Both the position numbers and the translations under genes were made by a program. The notes below the pieces were generated by a model. That model ran no database searches, was not told where the DNA came from, and saw only the letters and a program-made list of their open reading frames with translations. This document shows positions 1 to 6,161 of a stretch of 6,955 nucleotides of DNA, piece by piece. Within the stretch, counting starts at the first letter, position 1; every line of letters starts with the position of its first letter. Source of the stretch: an uncultured Alphaproteobacteria bacterium (GTDB lineage: Bacteria > Pseudomonadota > Alphaproteobacteria > Caulobacterales > Aquidulcibacteraceae); NCBI GenBank assembly GCA_937967725.1, contig CALBSY010000339.1, forward strand, positions 1 to 6,955. The letters are read 5' to 3'.

Positions 1-768
1 GGCTTGCCGCTCTTCTTCCTCAGTAAAGCCAGGATGGATGCCGTGCGTGTGCATGGCCAGGATCGAGGCGGCGCGCGGATCGCTTTCCTTGCCGACGATT
101 TCGCGGATGATGCCGCGCTTCGGCCCATGCGCGCGCTCGCGATGGCCGCGGTCGATCTCGACCATAACGAGGTCGCCATCCTTCGCCTCGCCGACATTCG
201 GCGCTTCGATGATCAGATCGTGGCGCGCCTTGCGATCGGCGGGTTCGACGCGGCCGCCGCCGAATTTGCGCCCGCGTTCGGACTTCGCCTCGCGATAGAC
301 GCCGAGGATGCGGTGCGCGCTCTGGCCCAGCCGCTTGATGACGCGCGCCTCGTAGCCGTCCTCGGTTTGGCTAAGGCGCGCCAGCACGCGGTCGCCGACG
401 CCGATGGCCGCTTCGCCGCGCATGCGCCGCGCTTCGCCGGGGGCAAGCCGGATCGTCGGGCCGAAATAGCCTTCGGGCCCGCGCATGCGCGCTAGCAATT
501 CGCCGTCAGGATCGCGATCGACTACATCCATCACGCCCGTTTGCGGCAGCGCGTTCGCGTCGGCGTAGCGCTTGCGTCCGCTGCGCCCGAGTGCGCCCTC
601 TTCTTCCAGCGAACGCAGGATCTGGCGCAATTCCTTCTTCTGCTCCGCGCCGATGCCGAGCTCGCGCGCAATATCGCGCTTCTGCGCCGAGCCGCCCGCG
701 CGCGCGATCGCTTCGAGCACGCGCTCGCGAGTTAGGGGTTCGGACTGGGGCTGTTGTCTCTTTGCCAT
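1..768 (-). CDS. rnr: Ribonuclease R, N-terminal part (3' end beyond the left edge)
   Basis: RNase R is a processive 3'-to-5' exoribonuclease of the RNB family that degrades structured RNA in the cytoplasm. The frame from the ATG at 768-766 stays open for 256 codons to the window edge. Residues 12-70 form an N-terminal winged-helix segment of the HTH_12 type (LTRERVLEAIARAGG onward). Residues 76-150 and 152-228 look like the OB/cold-shock region, with GVGDRVLAR at 123-131 and KDGDLVMVEI at 197-206. Residues 229-256 (DPRAASILAMHTHGIHPGF) match the linker entering the RNB domain. The catalytic RNB aspartates and the S1 domain are outside the window. The start is fixed by an in-frame TGA at 783-781 with no other start between; the ribosome site is weak (GAAG at 782-779, 10 nt before ATG). 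Position after topA fits the usual alphaproteobacterial order. The family call is by recognition of domain pattern and synteny; the catalytic core is unseen. Confidence 0.9.
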   Translation of the reverse strand, partial: MAKRQQPQSEPLTRERVLEAIARAGGSAQKRDIARELGIGAEQKKELRQILRSLEEEGALGRSGRKRYADANALPQTGVMDVVDRDPDGELLARMRGPEGYFGPTIRLAPGEARRMRGEAAIGVGDRVLARLSQTEDGYEARVIKRLGQSAHRILGVYREAKSERGRKFGGGRVEPADRKARHDLIIEAPNVGEAKDGDLVMVEIDRGHRERAHGPKRGIIREIVGKESDPRAASILAMHTHGIHPGFTEEEERQA

Positions 769-769
769 G

Positions 770-847
770 TTATGGATTCTTCATCTCACCCGCTAAGGGG
801 AGGGCTTGCGTCGGCGCAAGCTCCATCTCGAAGGCAGCGCACGCCAT
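770..847 (-). other. Possible 25-codon leader ORF ending 1 nt before rnr
   Basis: An ATG at 847-845 opens a 25-residue frame (MACAAFEMELAPTQALPLAG...) that ends in TAA at 772-770, followed by one base and the rnr ATG. The spacing would allow translational coupling to rnr. However, the peptide is mostly encoded by the repeat-like hairpin stretch at 783-838, and translations such as LAPTQALPLAGE are the kind of spurious reading that dispersed intergenic repeats give. I consider it more likely non-coding. Confidence 0.15.
783..838. repeat. Hairpin and probable dispersed intergenic repeat remnant in the rnr leader
   Basis: GCTTGCG at 804-810 and CGCAAGC at 815-821 form a perfect 7-bp stem with a TCGG loop; a G-T pair (803/822) and a G-C pair (802/823) extend it to 9. 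It is flanked by CTCACCCGCTAAGGGGAGG at 785-803, which resembles the 'CTCWCCCGC...GGGGAGG' intergenic repeats frequent in alphaproteobacterial genomes. No T-tract follows the stem on the minus strand, so it is not a standard intrinsic terminator. The repeat assignment rests on memory of similar sequences; only one copy lies in this window. Confidence 0.4.
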
Positions 848-878
848 TAATGCAACGCTCTGCACGAGGAGTCTCGGC

Positions 879-1259
879 TCATCCCGCGTTGGCGACTTCT
901 TCCTCAAGGTTTCGTAGGGCGGCGACCGCTTCATCGAGGTTGATCGTGCCCGACTCGCCGAGCTGACGAACAATGTGCCCGAACGCCGGAAGGAGCGCGG
1001 CCCCGGCCTTATTCAGTTTGCCGCGGCCAGCGTGGAGGCGGCCGCTCGTGAGGTCGTTGCCGACCTCCTCAAGGAGAATAAGAAGCGCGATCCCCTTCGG
1101 ATTGTTTAGTTTGCGGGCGTGCGCTTCAACACGCTTCGCTTGATCGCGGATCACGCCGGCCGCCGTCTTTCGATAGCGCTTCAGCACTGGGGTGTACTCG
1201 CCGAAATCCAAATCAGACAGCGCTTCTTTGACCTCTTTAACGGCTGCCGATTTGTTCAT
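879..1259 (-). CDS. Hypothetical 126-residue helical protein between topA and rnr
   Basis: I do not recognise this protein. It has no signal peptide, transmembrane segment or cysteine, and appears soluble and largely helical. Residues 1-50 are rich in Lys/Arg and Glu (KEVKEALSDLDFGEY, RYRKTAAGVIRDQAKR). A hydrophobic helix IALLILLEEVGNDL lies at 57-70, a Gly-rich basic turn GRLHAGRGKLNKAG at 73-86, and an acidic helical end, DEAVAALRNLEEEVANA, at 109-125. The ATG at 1259-1257 is preceded by GGGA (1270-1267), a modest ribosome site. It begins only 17 bp after the topA stop and is probably co-transcribed with topA. A hand count gives about 60% GC against about 67% in the neighbouring rnr fragment, with more AT-ending codons. 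That and its place inside the usual topA-rnr junction suggest a later insertion. The frame and spacing support a real gene; function is unknown. Confidence 0.72.
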   Translation of the reverse strand: MNKSAAVKEVKEALSDLDFGEYTPVLKRYRKTAAGVIRDQAKRVEAHARKLNNPKGIALLILLEEVGNDLTSGRLHAGRGKLNKAGAALLPAFGHIVRQLGESGTINLDEAVAALRNLEEEVANAG

Positions 1260-1276
1260 CGCTTTATCCCGGGATC

Positions 1277-3892
1277 CTAGGTCTTCTTCGCCGTTTTTTT
1301 GGCGGGCGATTTCTTTGCAGCCTTGGCCGGCGCCTTTTTCTTCGCGGCCGCCGTCTTTTTAGCAGCGGCCTTCTTCGCGGGCGCTTTCGTGGCGCGTTTC
1401 TTGCCGCCGCCTTTGGCCGCGCGTTCGGCCAGCAGCGTCAGCGCTTCGTCGAGCGTGACGTCTTCCGGCTTCTTGTCGCGCGGCACGTTGGCGTTCGTTT
1501 CGCCGTCATTGATGTAAGGGCCGTAGCGCCCGTTCAGCACGCGCACGGCTTTACCCGTCACGGGGCTTTCGCCGAGTTCCTTGATCGGCGCGGGCGCGGC
1601 GCGGCCGAAGCGTCCCTTGCCGCCGCCGGCTTTCTTTTCGTCGATCACGGTGACGGCGCGGTTCATCTGGATGTCGAACACGTCTTCGACGCTGGGCAAG
1701 CTCGCGTACATCTTGCCCATCTGCAGATAGGGGCCGTAGCGGCCAATGCCAGCGCGGATCATCTCGTTTTCGCTCGGGTGCATGCCGACTTCGCGCGGCA
1801 GCGCCAGCAGCTTCAGCGCTTTCTCAAGATCGAGATCGTCGGGCGACCAGCCGCGCGGCAAGCCGGCGCGCTTGGGTTTGTCTTCGCCGTTGGGGGTTTC
1901 GACGTAAGGGCCGAAGCGGCCGCTCTTCAGCAGCACCGGGCCGCTCGGACCTTGACCCAGTTCGACGCCGTCGGCGGGGATCGCATCTTCGCCGTTCTCG
2001 GCCGGCGCCAGCTGTCGCGTGTATTTGCACGGCGGATCGGCCTGATAATTGGAGCAGCCGATAAAGGCGCCGTATTTCCCAAGGCGCAGGGAAAGCGTGC
2101 CATTGCCGCACGACGGGCACGAGCGCGGGTCGCTGCCGTCTTCGCGCGGCGGGAAGATGTGCGGGCCGAGCACGTCGTTCAGCGTATCGAGCACTTCGGT
2201 GATGCGCAGATCGCCGATGTCGTCGATGGCGCCGGAGAAGTCTTTCCAGAAATCGCGCATCAGCGCCTTCCATTCGAGATCGCCGGCCGAGATCTCGTCG
2301 AGCTTCTCTTCCAGATCGGCGGTGAAGTCGTACTCGACATACTTGCGGAAGAAGTTTTCGAGGAACGCCGTTACGATGCGGCCGCGGTCATCGGGGATGA
2401 AGCGGTTCTTGTCCATAGTGACGTAATTGCGTTCGCGCAGCTTCTCGAGAATGGCCGCGTAGGTGGAGGGCCGGCCGATGCCGAGCTCTTCCAGCTTCTT
2501 GACCAGACTGGCCTCCGAATAGCGCGGTGGCGGTTCGGTGAAGTGCTGATCGGCTTTGACGTCATGGACGTTGACGGTTTCGCCTTGCTTCAGCTGCGGC
2601 AGGCGGCGGCTCTCTTCATCTTCTTCGTCGTCGCGCCCTTCCTGATAGAGTTTCAGGAAGCCGTCGAAGAGGATGACCTGGCCGGTGGCGCGCAATTCGA
2701 CCTTGCCGGTCGGCTCGGTGAAATCGACCGTGGTGCGTTCAATCGAGGCCGCTTCCATCTGGCTGGCGACCGCGCGTTTCCAGATCAGCTCATAGAGCCG
2801 CGCCTGATCGCCATCGAGACGCAACGATTTCGGCGTGTTGGTCGGATCGGTGGGGCGGATAGCTTCGTGTGCTTCCTGCGCATTCTTGATCTTCGACGCG
2901 TAGCGGCGCGGTTCGGCCGGCGTGTAGTTCTTGCCGAACTGGTTATCGATGGCGCTGCGGAGTTGGCGCAGCGCGCCCTCGTCCATCGAGACGCCGTCGG
3001 TCCGCATGTACGTAATGTGCCCGGCTTCGTAGAGGCGCTGAGCCACCTGCATCGTGCGCGAGGCGTTGAAGCTGAGTTTGCGCGCCGCTTCCTGCTGCAT
3101 GGTGGAAGTCGTGAACGGCGGCGGCGGATTGCGCCGCGTCGGCTTGGCCTCGACAGCGCTGACCTTGAAGCCGCCGCGCTTGACGGCGTCGCGTGCGGCG
3201 TGCGCCATCTGCTGGTCGGGGATGTCGAGACGCTTAAGCTTCTTGCCGTCGAAGGCGGAGAGGCGTGCGGGAAAGATGTCGCCGCGCGTCGTCGAGAGCT
3301 GAGCGTCGACCGACCAATATTCCTGCGGCGTGAATTTCTCGATCTCGACCTCGCGATCGACGATGATCCTGAGCGCCACCGATTGCACGCGCCCGGCCGA
3401 ACGCGAGCCCGGCAGCTTGCGCCACAGCACCGGCGAGAGCGTGAACCCCACCAAATAGTCCAGCGCACGGCGGGCGAGGTAGGCGTCGACCAATTCCATG
3501 TCGATGTCGCGCGGCGCCGCCATGGCGGCCTGCACGCTTGACTTGGTGATGGCGTTGAAAGTGACGCGCTTGACGTCCTTGCCCTTGAGCGCTTTGCGGT
3601 TCTTCAGTGCTTCGAGCACGTGCCATGAAATCGCTTCGCCCTCGCGGTCGGGGTCGGTGGCGAGGATGAGGCTGTCGGCGTCCTTAAGGGCGTCGGCGAT
3701 GGCTTTGACGTGCTTGGACGACTTCGCGTCCAGCTCCCAATCCATGGCGAAGTCTTGATCCGGCTTAACCGAGCCGTCCTTCGGCGGCAGGTCGCGGATG
3801 TGCCCGTAGGAAGCCAGGACCTTGTAGTCCGAGCCCAAATATTTGTTGATTGTCTTGGCCTTAGCCGGGGACTCGACGACGACGACATTCAT
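1277..3892 (-). CDS. topA: DNA topoisomerase I (type IA), complete, 871 residues
   Basis: TopA relaxes negative supercoils by transient cleavage of one strand through a 5'-phosphotyrosine. The Toprim domain is at 1-115, with catalytic Glu7 in VVVVESPAKAKT and the metal-binding acidic triad in DPDREGE (80-86). The type IA core follows: PGSRSAGRVQSVALR at 161-175, the active-site YMRTDG at 295-300 (Tyr295, Arg297), and GIGRPSTYAAIL at 471-482. One four-cysteine zinc ribbon uses Cys592, Cys595, Cys613 and Cys622. Three topoisomerase C-terminal repeats follow, marked by GRFGPYV (658-664), GRYGPYL (717-723) and GRYGPYI (788-794). Residues 827-871 are a Lys/Ala tail (18 Lys, 15 Ala in 45). All key residues are present, so the enzyme should be active. 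The ATG at 3892-3890 gives the conserved N-terminus, although no clear Shine-Dalgarno precedes it. Length is normal for an alphaproteobacterial TopA. Confidence 0.98.
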   Translation of the reverse strand: MNVVVVESPAKAKTINKYLGSDYKVLASYGHIRDLPPKDGSVKPDQDFAMDWELDAKSSKHVKAIADALKDADSLILATDPDREGEAISWHVLEALKNRKALKGKDVKRVTFNAITKSSVQAAMAAPRDIDMELVDAYLARRALDYLVGFTLSPVLWRKLPGSRSAGRVQSVALRIIVDREVEIEKFTPQEYWSVDAQLSTTRGDIFPARLSAFDGKKLKRLDIPDQQMAHAARDAVKRGGFKVSAVEAKPTRRNPPPPFTTSTMQQEAARKLSFNASRTMQVAQRLYEAGHITYMRTDGVSMDEGALRQLRSAIDNQFGKNYTPAEPRRYASKIKNAQEAHEAIRPTDPTNTPKSLRLDGDQARLYELIWKRAVASQMEAASIERTTVDFTEPTGKVELRATGQVILFDGFLKLYQEGRDDEEDEESRRLPQLKQGETVNVHDVKADQHFTEPPPRYSEASLVKKLEELGIGRPSTYAAILEKLRERNYVTMDKNRFIPDDRGRIVTAFLENFFRKYVEYDFTADLEEKLDEISAGDLEWKALMRDFWKDFSGAIDDIGDLRITEVLDTLNDVLGPHIFPPREDGSDPRSCPSCGNGTLSLRLGKYGAFIGCSNYQADPPCKYTRQLAPAENGEDAIPADGVELGQGPSGPVLLKSGRFGPYVETPNGEDKPKRAGLPRGWSPDDLDLEKALKLLALPREVGMHPSENEMIRAGIGRYGPYLQMGKMYASLPSVEDVFDIQMNRAVTVIDEKKAGGGKGRFGRAAPAPIKELGESPVTGKAVRVLNGRYGPYINDGETNANVPRDKKPEDVTLDEALTLLAERAAKGGGKKRATKAPAKKAAAKKTAAAKKKAPAKAAKKSPAKKTAKKT
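1280..1414 (-). other. Lysine/alanine-rich C-terminal tail of TopA
   Basis: Residues 827-871 of TopA are low-complexity, built from AKK, APAK and AAAKK units with no acidic residue, giving a strongly basic, histone H1-like tail. Similar tails are known on TopA of actinobacteria and several alphaproteobacteria, where they bind DNA and aid processivity. That role is inferred here from composition. The coding DNA is repetitive and could vary in length between strains. Confidence 0.85.
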
Positions 3893-4115
3893 TCTGCGGG
3901 CGCACTTTCGGGAAAAGCCGGGGTCCGAAGCGGCGGGAAACTGGGGGCCGCCCCGAAGCCTGTCAACGCGCTGAAAATAGGCAGCGCTCCCGCTTATCGC
4001 CGCTGGCGGCTAATTTTCCTTTGCTGATCCTATGGTTAGCGATTCACAGCGAAAGCTTGGCCGATGCAACTGGAGGATGCTAAAGCCAATTTAGGATTGT
4101 GAACGGGAACTTGTC
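3893..4115. other. Divergent intergenic region between topA and the 65-residue gene
   Basis: These 223 bp separate two divergently read genes and must hold their promoters. They contain the TTGACA facing topA, a GC stem GCCG-CTGG-CGGC at 3999-4010 followed by a T-rich run (TAATTTTCCTTT), a GANTC methylation-type site at 4041-4045, and a small dyad CTAAA-GCCAA-TTTAG at 4080-4094 close to the plus-strand start. No tRNA, small-RNA fold or long ORF is evident. Confidence 0.6.
3938..3966 (-). promoter_or_regulatory. Candidate topA promoter
   Basis: On the minus strand a perfect TTGACA hexamer lies at 3966-3961, upstream of topA. Seventeen bases further on, the -10 position at 3943-3938 reads CAGTTT, a poor match to a sigma-70 -10 box. 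The TTGAC -35 element is characteristic of alphaproteobacterial housekeeping promoters, whose -10 is less conserved. The spacer contains a palindromic GGGGCGGCCCC. Transcription from here would leave a leader of roughly 40 nt before topA. Confidence 0.35.
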
Positions 4116-4313
4116 ATGCATGACGGCGACCGCCCGGCGGAAATCTACGAAGTCGCAGACTACGTGATCGACATCACCGGCGAACTGGCCGCGATGGCGC
4201 GCCGCGCCGGGTTGGCGCAGACGGAGACAGCGTTGTTGTTGGCGCAGCGGGCGGCGCTCGCCGAGCTGCGGCGCCTTCAGCCCGGGAAGGCGGCGCCGGA
4301 CGACGCGGCGTAG
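4116..4313 (+). CDS. Small conserved-type hypothetical protein, 65 residues
   Basis: The frame encodes 65 residues. Residues 9-33 (EIYEVADYVIDITGELAAMA..., ending in AGL) form an amphipathic helix, followed by a second helix TETALLLAQRAALAELRRL at 36-54 and a disordered Ala/Pro/Asp end. The pattern 'YV..ITGELA.MAR.AGL....LL..A..AEL' resembles a group of short alphaproteobacterial proteins of unknown function that I recall as widespread; I cannot name a family. An in-frame TAG at 4092-4094 leaves ATG 4116 as the first ATG start; GGGA at 4105-4108 gives a modest ribosome site 7 nt upstream. It is read opposite to its neighbours, diverges from topA, and overlaps the end of dprA by 37 bp tail-to-tail. 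No membrane segment or signal peptide is seen. Helical, protein-like composition supports a real gene; a dprA-antisense artefact is unlikely because most of it lies outside dprA. Confidence 0.68.
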   Translation: MHDGDRPAEIYEVADYVIDITGELAAMARRAGLAQTETALLLAQRAALAELRRLQPGKAAPDDAA

Positions 4314-5371
4314 CCGCCAGGTAGAGAAGCCGCCTGGCCGTTGAGTTCGAGCTCGGTGAGCGCGGCGGCGACCACGCCGGCGGGCGCTTCCAGCAGCCGG
4401 GCGAGATCGTTGACGTGGATTGGCGTGGGCGAGAGTAGCGCGGCGATCTTTTTCGGCAGGCCGGGCGGCGGCGGTTTGGTTTCCCGATCCTCAAACAACG
4501 GGCCGATCGAATGCGGACGCAGCGGCGGCGCGCCATCTCCCAGCGCGGCGATCACGTCCTCGGCGCTTTCGATCAGCGTAGCGCCTTGCTTAATCAATGC
4601 GTTCGACCCGCGTGCGCGCGGATCGAGCGGCGAACCGGGCGCGGCCATTACGTCGCGGCCTTGGTCAGCGGCTGCGCGCGCCGTGATCAACGAGCCCGAG
4701 CGCAGCGCCGCTTCGATGATGACGACTGCGCGCGACAGCCCAGAGATAATGGAGTTGCGGCGCGGGAAATCGCGCGCCCGCGCCACTGAACCGAGCGGCG
4801 CTTCACTGACTACGGCGCCGCGTTCGCAGATGGCGTCATGCAGTTTCAAGTTTTGCGGCGGATAGGGATGGTCGAGCCCGCCCGCCAGCACGGCGGCGGT
4901 GCCGCTCGCCAGCGCGCCTTTGTGCGCCGCGCCGTCGACGCCGCGCGCTAAGCCGGAGACGATCGTGAAGCCGGCGTCGCCAAGATCGGCGGCAAGCCGT
5001 TCCGCGAACATGAGCGCGGCGGCTGAACCTTCGCGCGATCCGACTATAGCGATGGTGGGCCGCTGCAGCCATTGAGCGTCGCCGCGGAGCGCAATCGCGG
5101 GCGGCGGGGCGTCGAGCTGCGCGAGCAACGGCGGATAGTCCGGCTCGCAGGACGCGATCAGGCGCGCGTTGAGCGCTTCGAGTGCGTCCAGCTCATCCTC
5201 GATTCGCTCGACCGGCGGCGGCGCAAGTTTAGAAACGCGCGGCAACGCGTCCAGCGCGGCGGATGGCGTACGGAAACGCGCTATCAGTTGCGCGAAGGTG
5301 AGTGGGCCGACGCGCGGCGTGCGAGCCAAGCGCGCCCAGGCGATCCGCTCCGGGCGCGATAGCGTGCGCAT
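4277..5371 (-). CDS. dprA: DNA-processing protein DprA (Smf), complete, 364 residues
   Basis: DprA binds single-stranded DNA entering during transformation and loads RecA on it; it is widely kept even in species not known to be competent. An N-terminal helical (SAM/HhH-like) segment lies at 1-60. The Rossmann-type core runs from about 75 to 275: PTIAIVGSREGS (105-116), TIVSGLARGVDGAAHKG (136-152), GGLDHPYPPQN (164-174), SEAPLG (189-194), FPRRNSIISGLS (202-213), SGSLITARAAADQGRDV (225-241) and PGSPLDPRARGSNALIKQGA (245-264). A C-terminal winged helix of the DML1-like type is at 303-355. All signature motifs are intact. The frame extends further upstream, but those codons lie inside plsY. ATG 5371-5369 is chosen because it overlaps the plsY stop as TGATG, implying translational coupling. 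Its last 37 bp overlap the opposite-strand 65-residue gene. Confidence 0.96.
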   Translation of the reverse strand: MRTLSRPERIAWARLARTPRVGPLTFAQLIARFRTPSAALDALPRVSKLAPPPVERIEDELDALEALNARLIASCEPDYPPLLAQLDAPPPAIALRGDAQWLQRPTIAIVGSREGSAAALMFAERLAADLGDAGFTIVSGLARGVDGAAHKGALASGTAAVLAGGLDHPYPPQNLKLHDAICERGAVVSEAPLGSVARARDFPRRNSIISGLSRAVVIIEAALRSGSLITARAAADQGRDVMAAPGSPLDPRARGSNALIKQGATLIESAEDVIAALGDGAPPLRPHSIGPLFEDRETKPPPPGLPKKIAALLSPTPIHVNDLARLLEAPAGVVAAALTELELNGQAASLPGGYAASSGAAFPG

Positions 5372-6069
5372 CAGGACTGCGCGTTGGCGGGCGGCTCCGC
5401 CGCTGCCGGCGGCGCGGCCGCTTCGGCGTGCGCAGGCGCGGGCGATTCTTTCTTGTCGCCGATCTTGGGCTCGGTCCCAGCGCGCAGGCGCGTGATGTTT
5501 GACGCGTGGCGCACAAAGATGAGCGCCGCGAGCACCAGCGAGAATACGACTTCCGCCCAGCTGAAGCCGGCAATCAAAGCGGCGACGGGCGCGATCGCAG
5601 CCGCGGCGAGCGCGGCGAGCGAGGAATAACGGAAGATGGTCGCCATCGCGAGCCAGGTGATGCCGGCAATCATGGCGAGCGGCCACGCGCCCGCCAGCAG
5701 CACGCCGAAAAAGGTGGCTACGCCTTTGCCGCCCTTGAATCGGAGCCACACCGGGTAGCAATGGCCGATGAAGGCGGCGGCGCCGGCGACGAGGCCGATG
5801 ACGCGCTGTGTTTCCTCCGCATGTCCGGCAAGATCGGCGAAGGCGCGAGCGAGCAGCAGCGCGGCGGCGGCTTTGCCGGCGTCGAGCACTAAGGTGGCGA
5901 GCGCGATGTCCTTACGGCCAGTACGCAGCACGTTCGTCGCGCCGATATTGCCGGAGCCGATCTGGCGGATGTCGCCTAAGCCCGCGGCGCGCGTCAGCAC
6001 CAGGCCGAACGGAATCGAGCCGAGTAGGTAGCCGCCGAGCGCGGCGAGAATGAACGGAAGCGCCTCCAC
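5371..6069 (-). CDS. plsY: Glycerol-3-phosphate acyltransferase PlsY (acyl-phosphate dependent)
   Basis: PlsY is an inner-membrane enzyme that transfers an acyl group from acyl-phosphate to glycerol-3-phosphate, making lysophosphatidic acid, the first step of phospholipid synthesis. The three conserved cytoplasmic loops are present: GSGNIGATN, FKGGKGVATFFG and RHASNITRLRAGTEPKIG. Between them lie about five to six hydrophobic segments. Two starts are possible. The GTG at 6069-6067 gives 232 residues starting MEALPFILAALGGYLLGSIPFG, like typical PlsY N-termini, and has AGAGAG at 6081-6076, six bases upstream. The ATG at 6126-6124 adds 19 polar residues and has no visible ribosome site, so I prefer GTG. 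The protein ends in an extra Ala/Pro-rich tail of about 25 residues not seen in short homologues such as E. coli PlsY. Its TGA overlaps the dprA ATG. It leads the plsY-dprA unit. Confidence 0.96.
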   Translation of the reverse strand: MEALPFILAALGGYLLGSIPFGLVLTRAAGLGDIRQIGSGNIGATNVLRTGRKDIALATLVLDAGKAAAALLLARAFADLAGHAEETQRVIGLVAGAAAFIGHCYPVWLRFKGGKGVATFFGVLLAGAWPLAMIAGITWLAMATIFRYSSLAALAAAAIAPVAALIAGFSWAEVVFSLVLAALIFVRHASNITRLRAGTEPKIGDKKESPAPAHAEAAAPPAAAEPPANAQS

Positions 6070-6081
6070 CGTCGGCTCTCT
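6067..6081 (-). promoter_or_regulatory. Ribosome binding site supporting a GTG start for plsY
   Basis: On the minus strand AGAGAG at 6081-6076 is followed by six bases and GTG at 6069-6067. This purine run is a fair anti-Shine-Dalgarno match at normal spacing, whereas the region upstream of the alternative ATG at 6126 has none. It therefore favours the shorter PlsY. A small CTCT-GTT-AGAG hairpin (6088-6078) overlaps part of it. Confidence 0.5.
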
Positions 6082-6161
6082 AACAGAGGGTGGCGCGCCT
6101 GTGGAGAGGTTTCGTTCCGGCGTCATGGAACTGCGACCAACCGCGCCCCGTTTGATCGCCG

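Noticed and set aside
4..495. A 163-codon plus-strand open frame at the left edge
   Set aside because: It is antisense to the open rnr frame, which has clear family segments through the same bases; the plus-strand product has no recognisable motif.
1266..1275. ATCCCGGGAT palindrome between topA and the 126-residue gene
   Set aside because: It is a 10-bp palindrome with no loop or flanking repeat; too short to be called a terminator, operator or insertion scar.
1778..3541. A 587-codon open frame on the plus strand, antisense to topA
   Set aside because: It lies wholly within topA, whose catalytic motifs are all intact. Its Ala/Arg/Phe/Gly-heavy translation shows no domain, and long antisense frames are expected from GC-biased third positions.
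3999..4022. GC stem plus T-rich run resembling a plus-strand terminator
   Set aside because: The stem is only 4-5 bp with a tight loop, the T run is interrupted, and no plus-strand gene lies upstream to be terminated.
4316..4338. GCCAGG...CCTGGC hairpin just after the 65-residue gene
   Set aside because: The 6-bp stem has an 11-base loop and no T-tract, and it lies within dprA codons, so chance is a sufficient explanation.
5372..5761. A 130-residue N-terminal extension of DprA
   Set aside because: The codons are an out-of-frame reading of plsY, Arg/Ala-rich and unlike DprA. The ATG at 5371 gives the normal family N-terminus and the TGATG junction.
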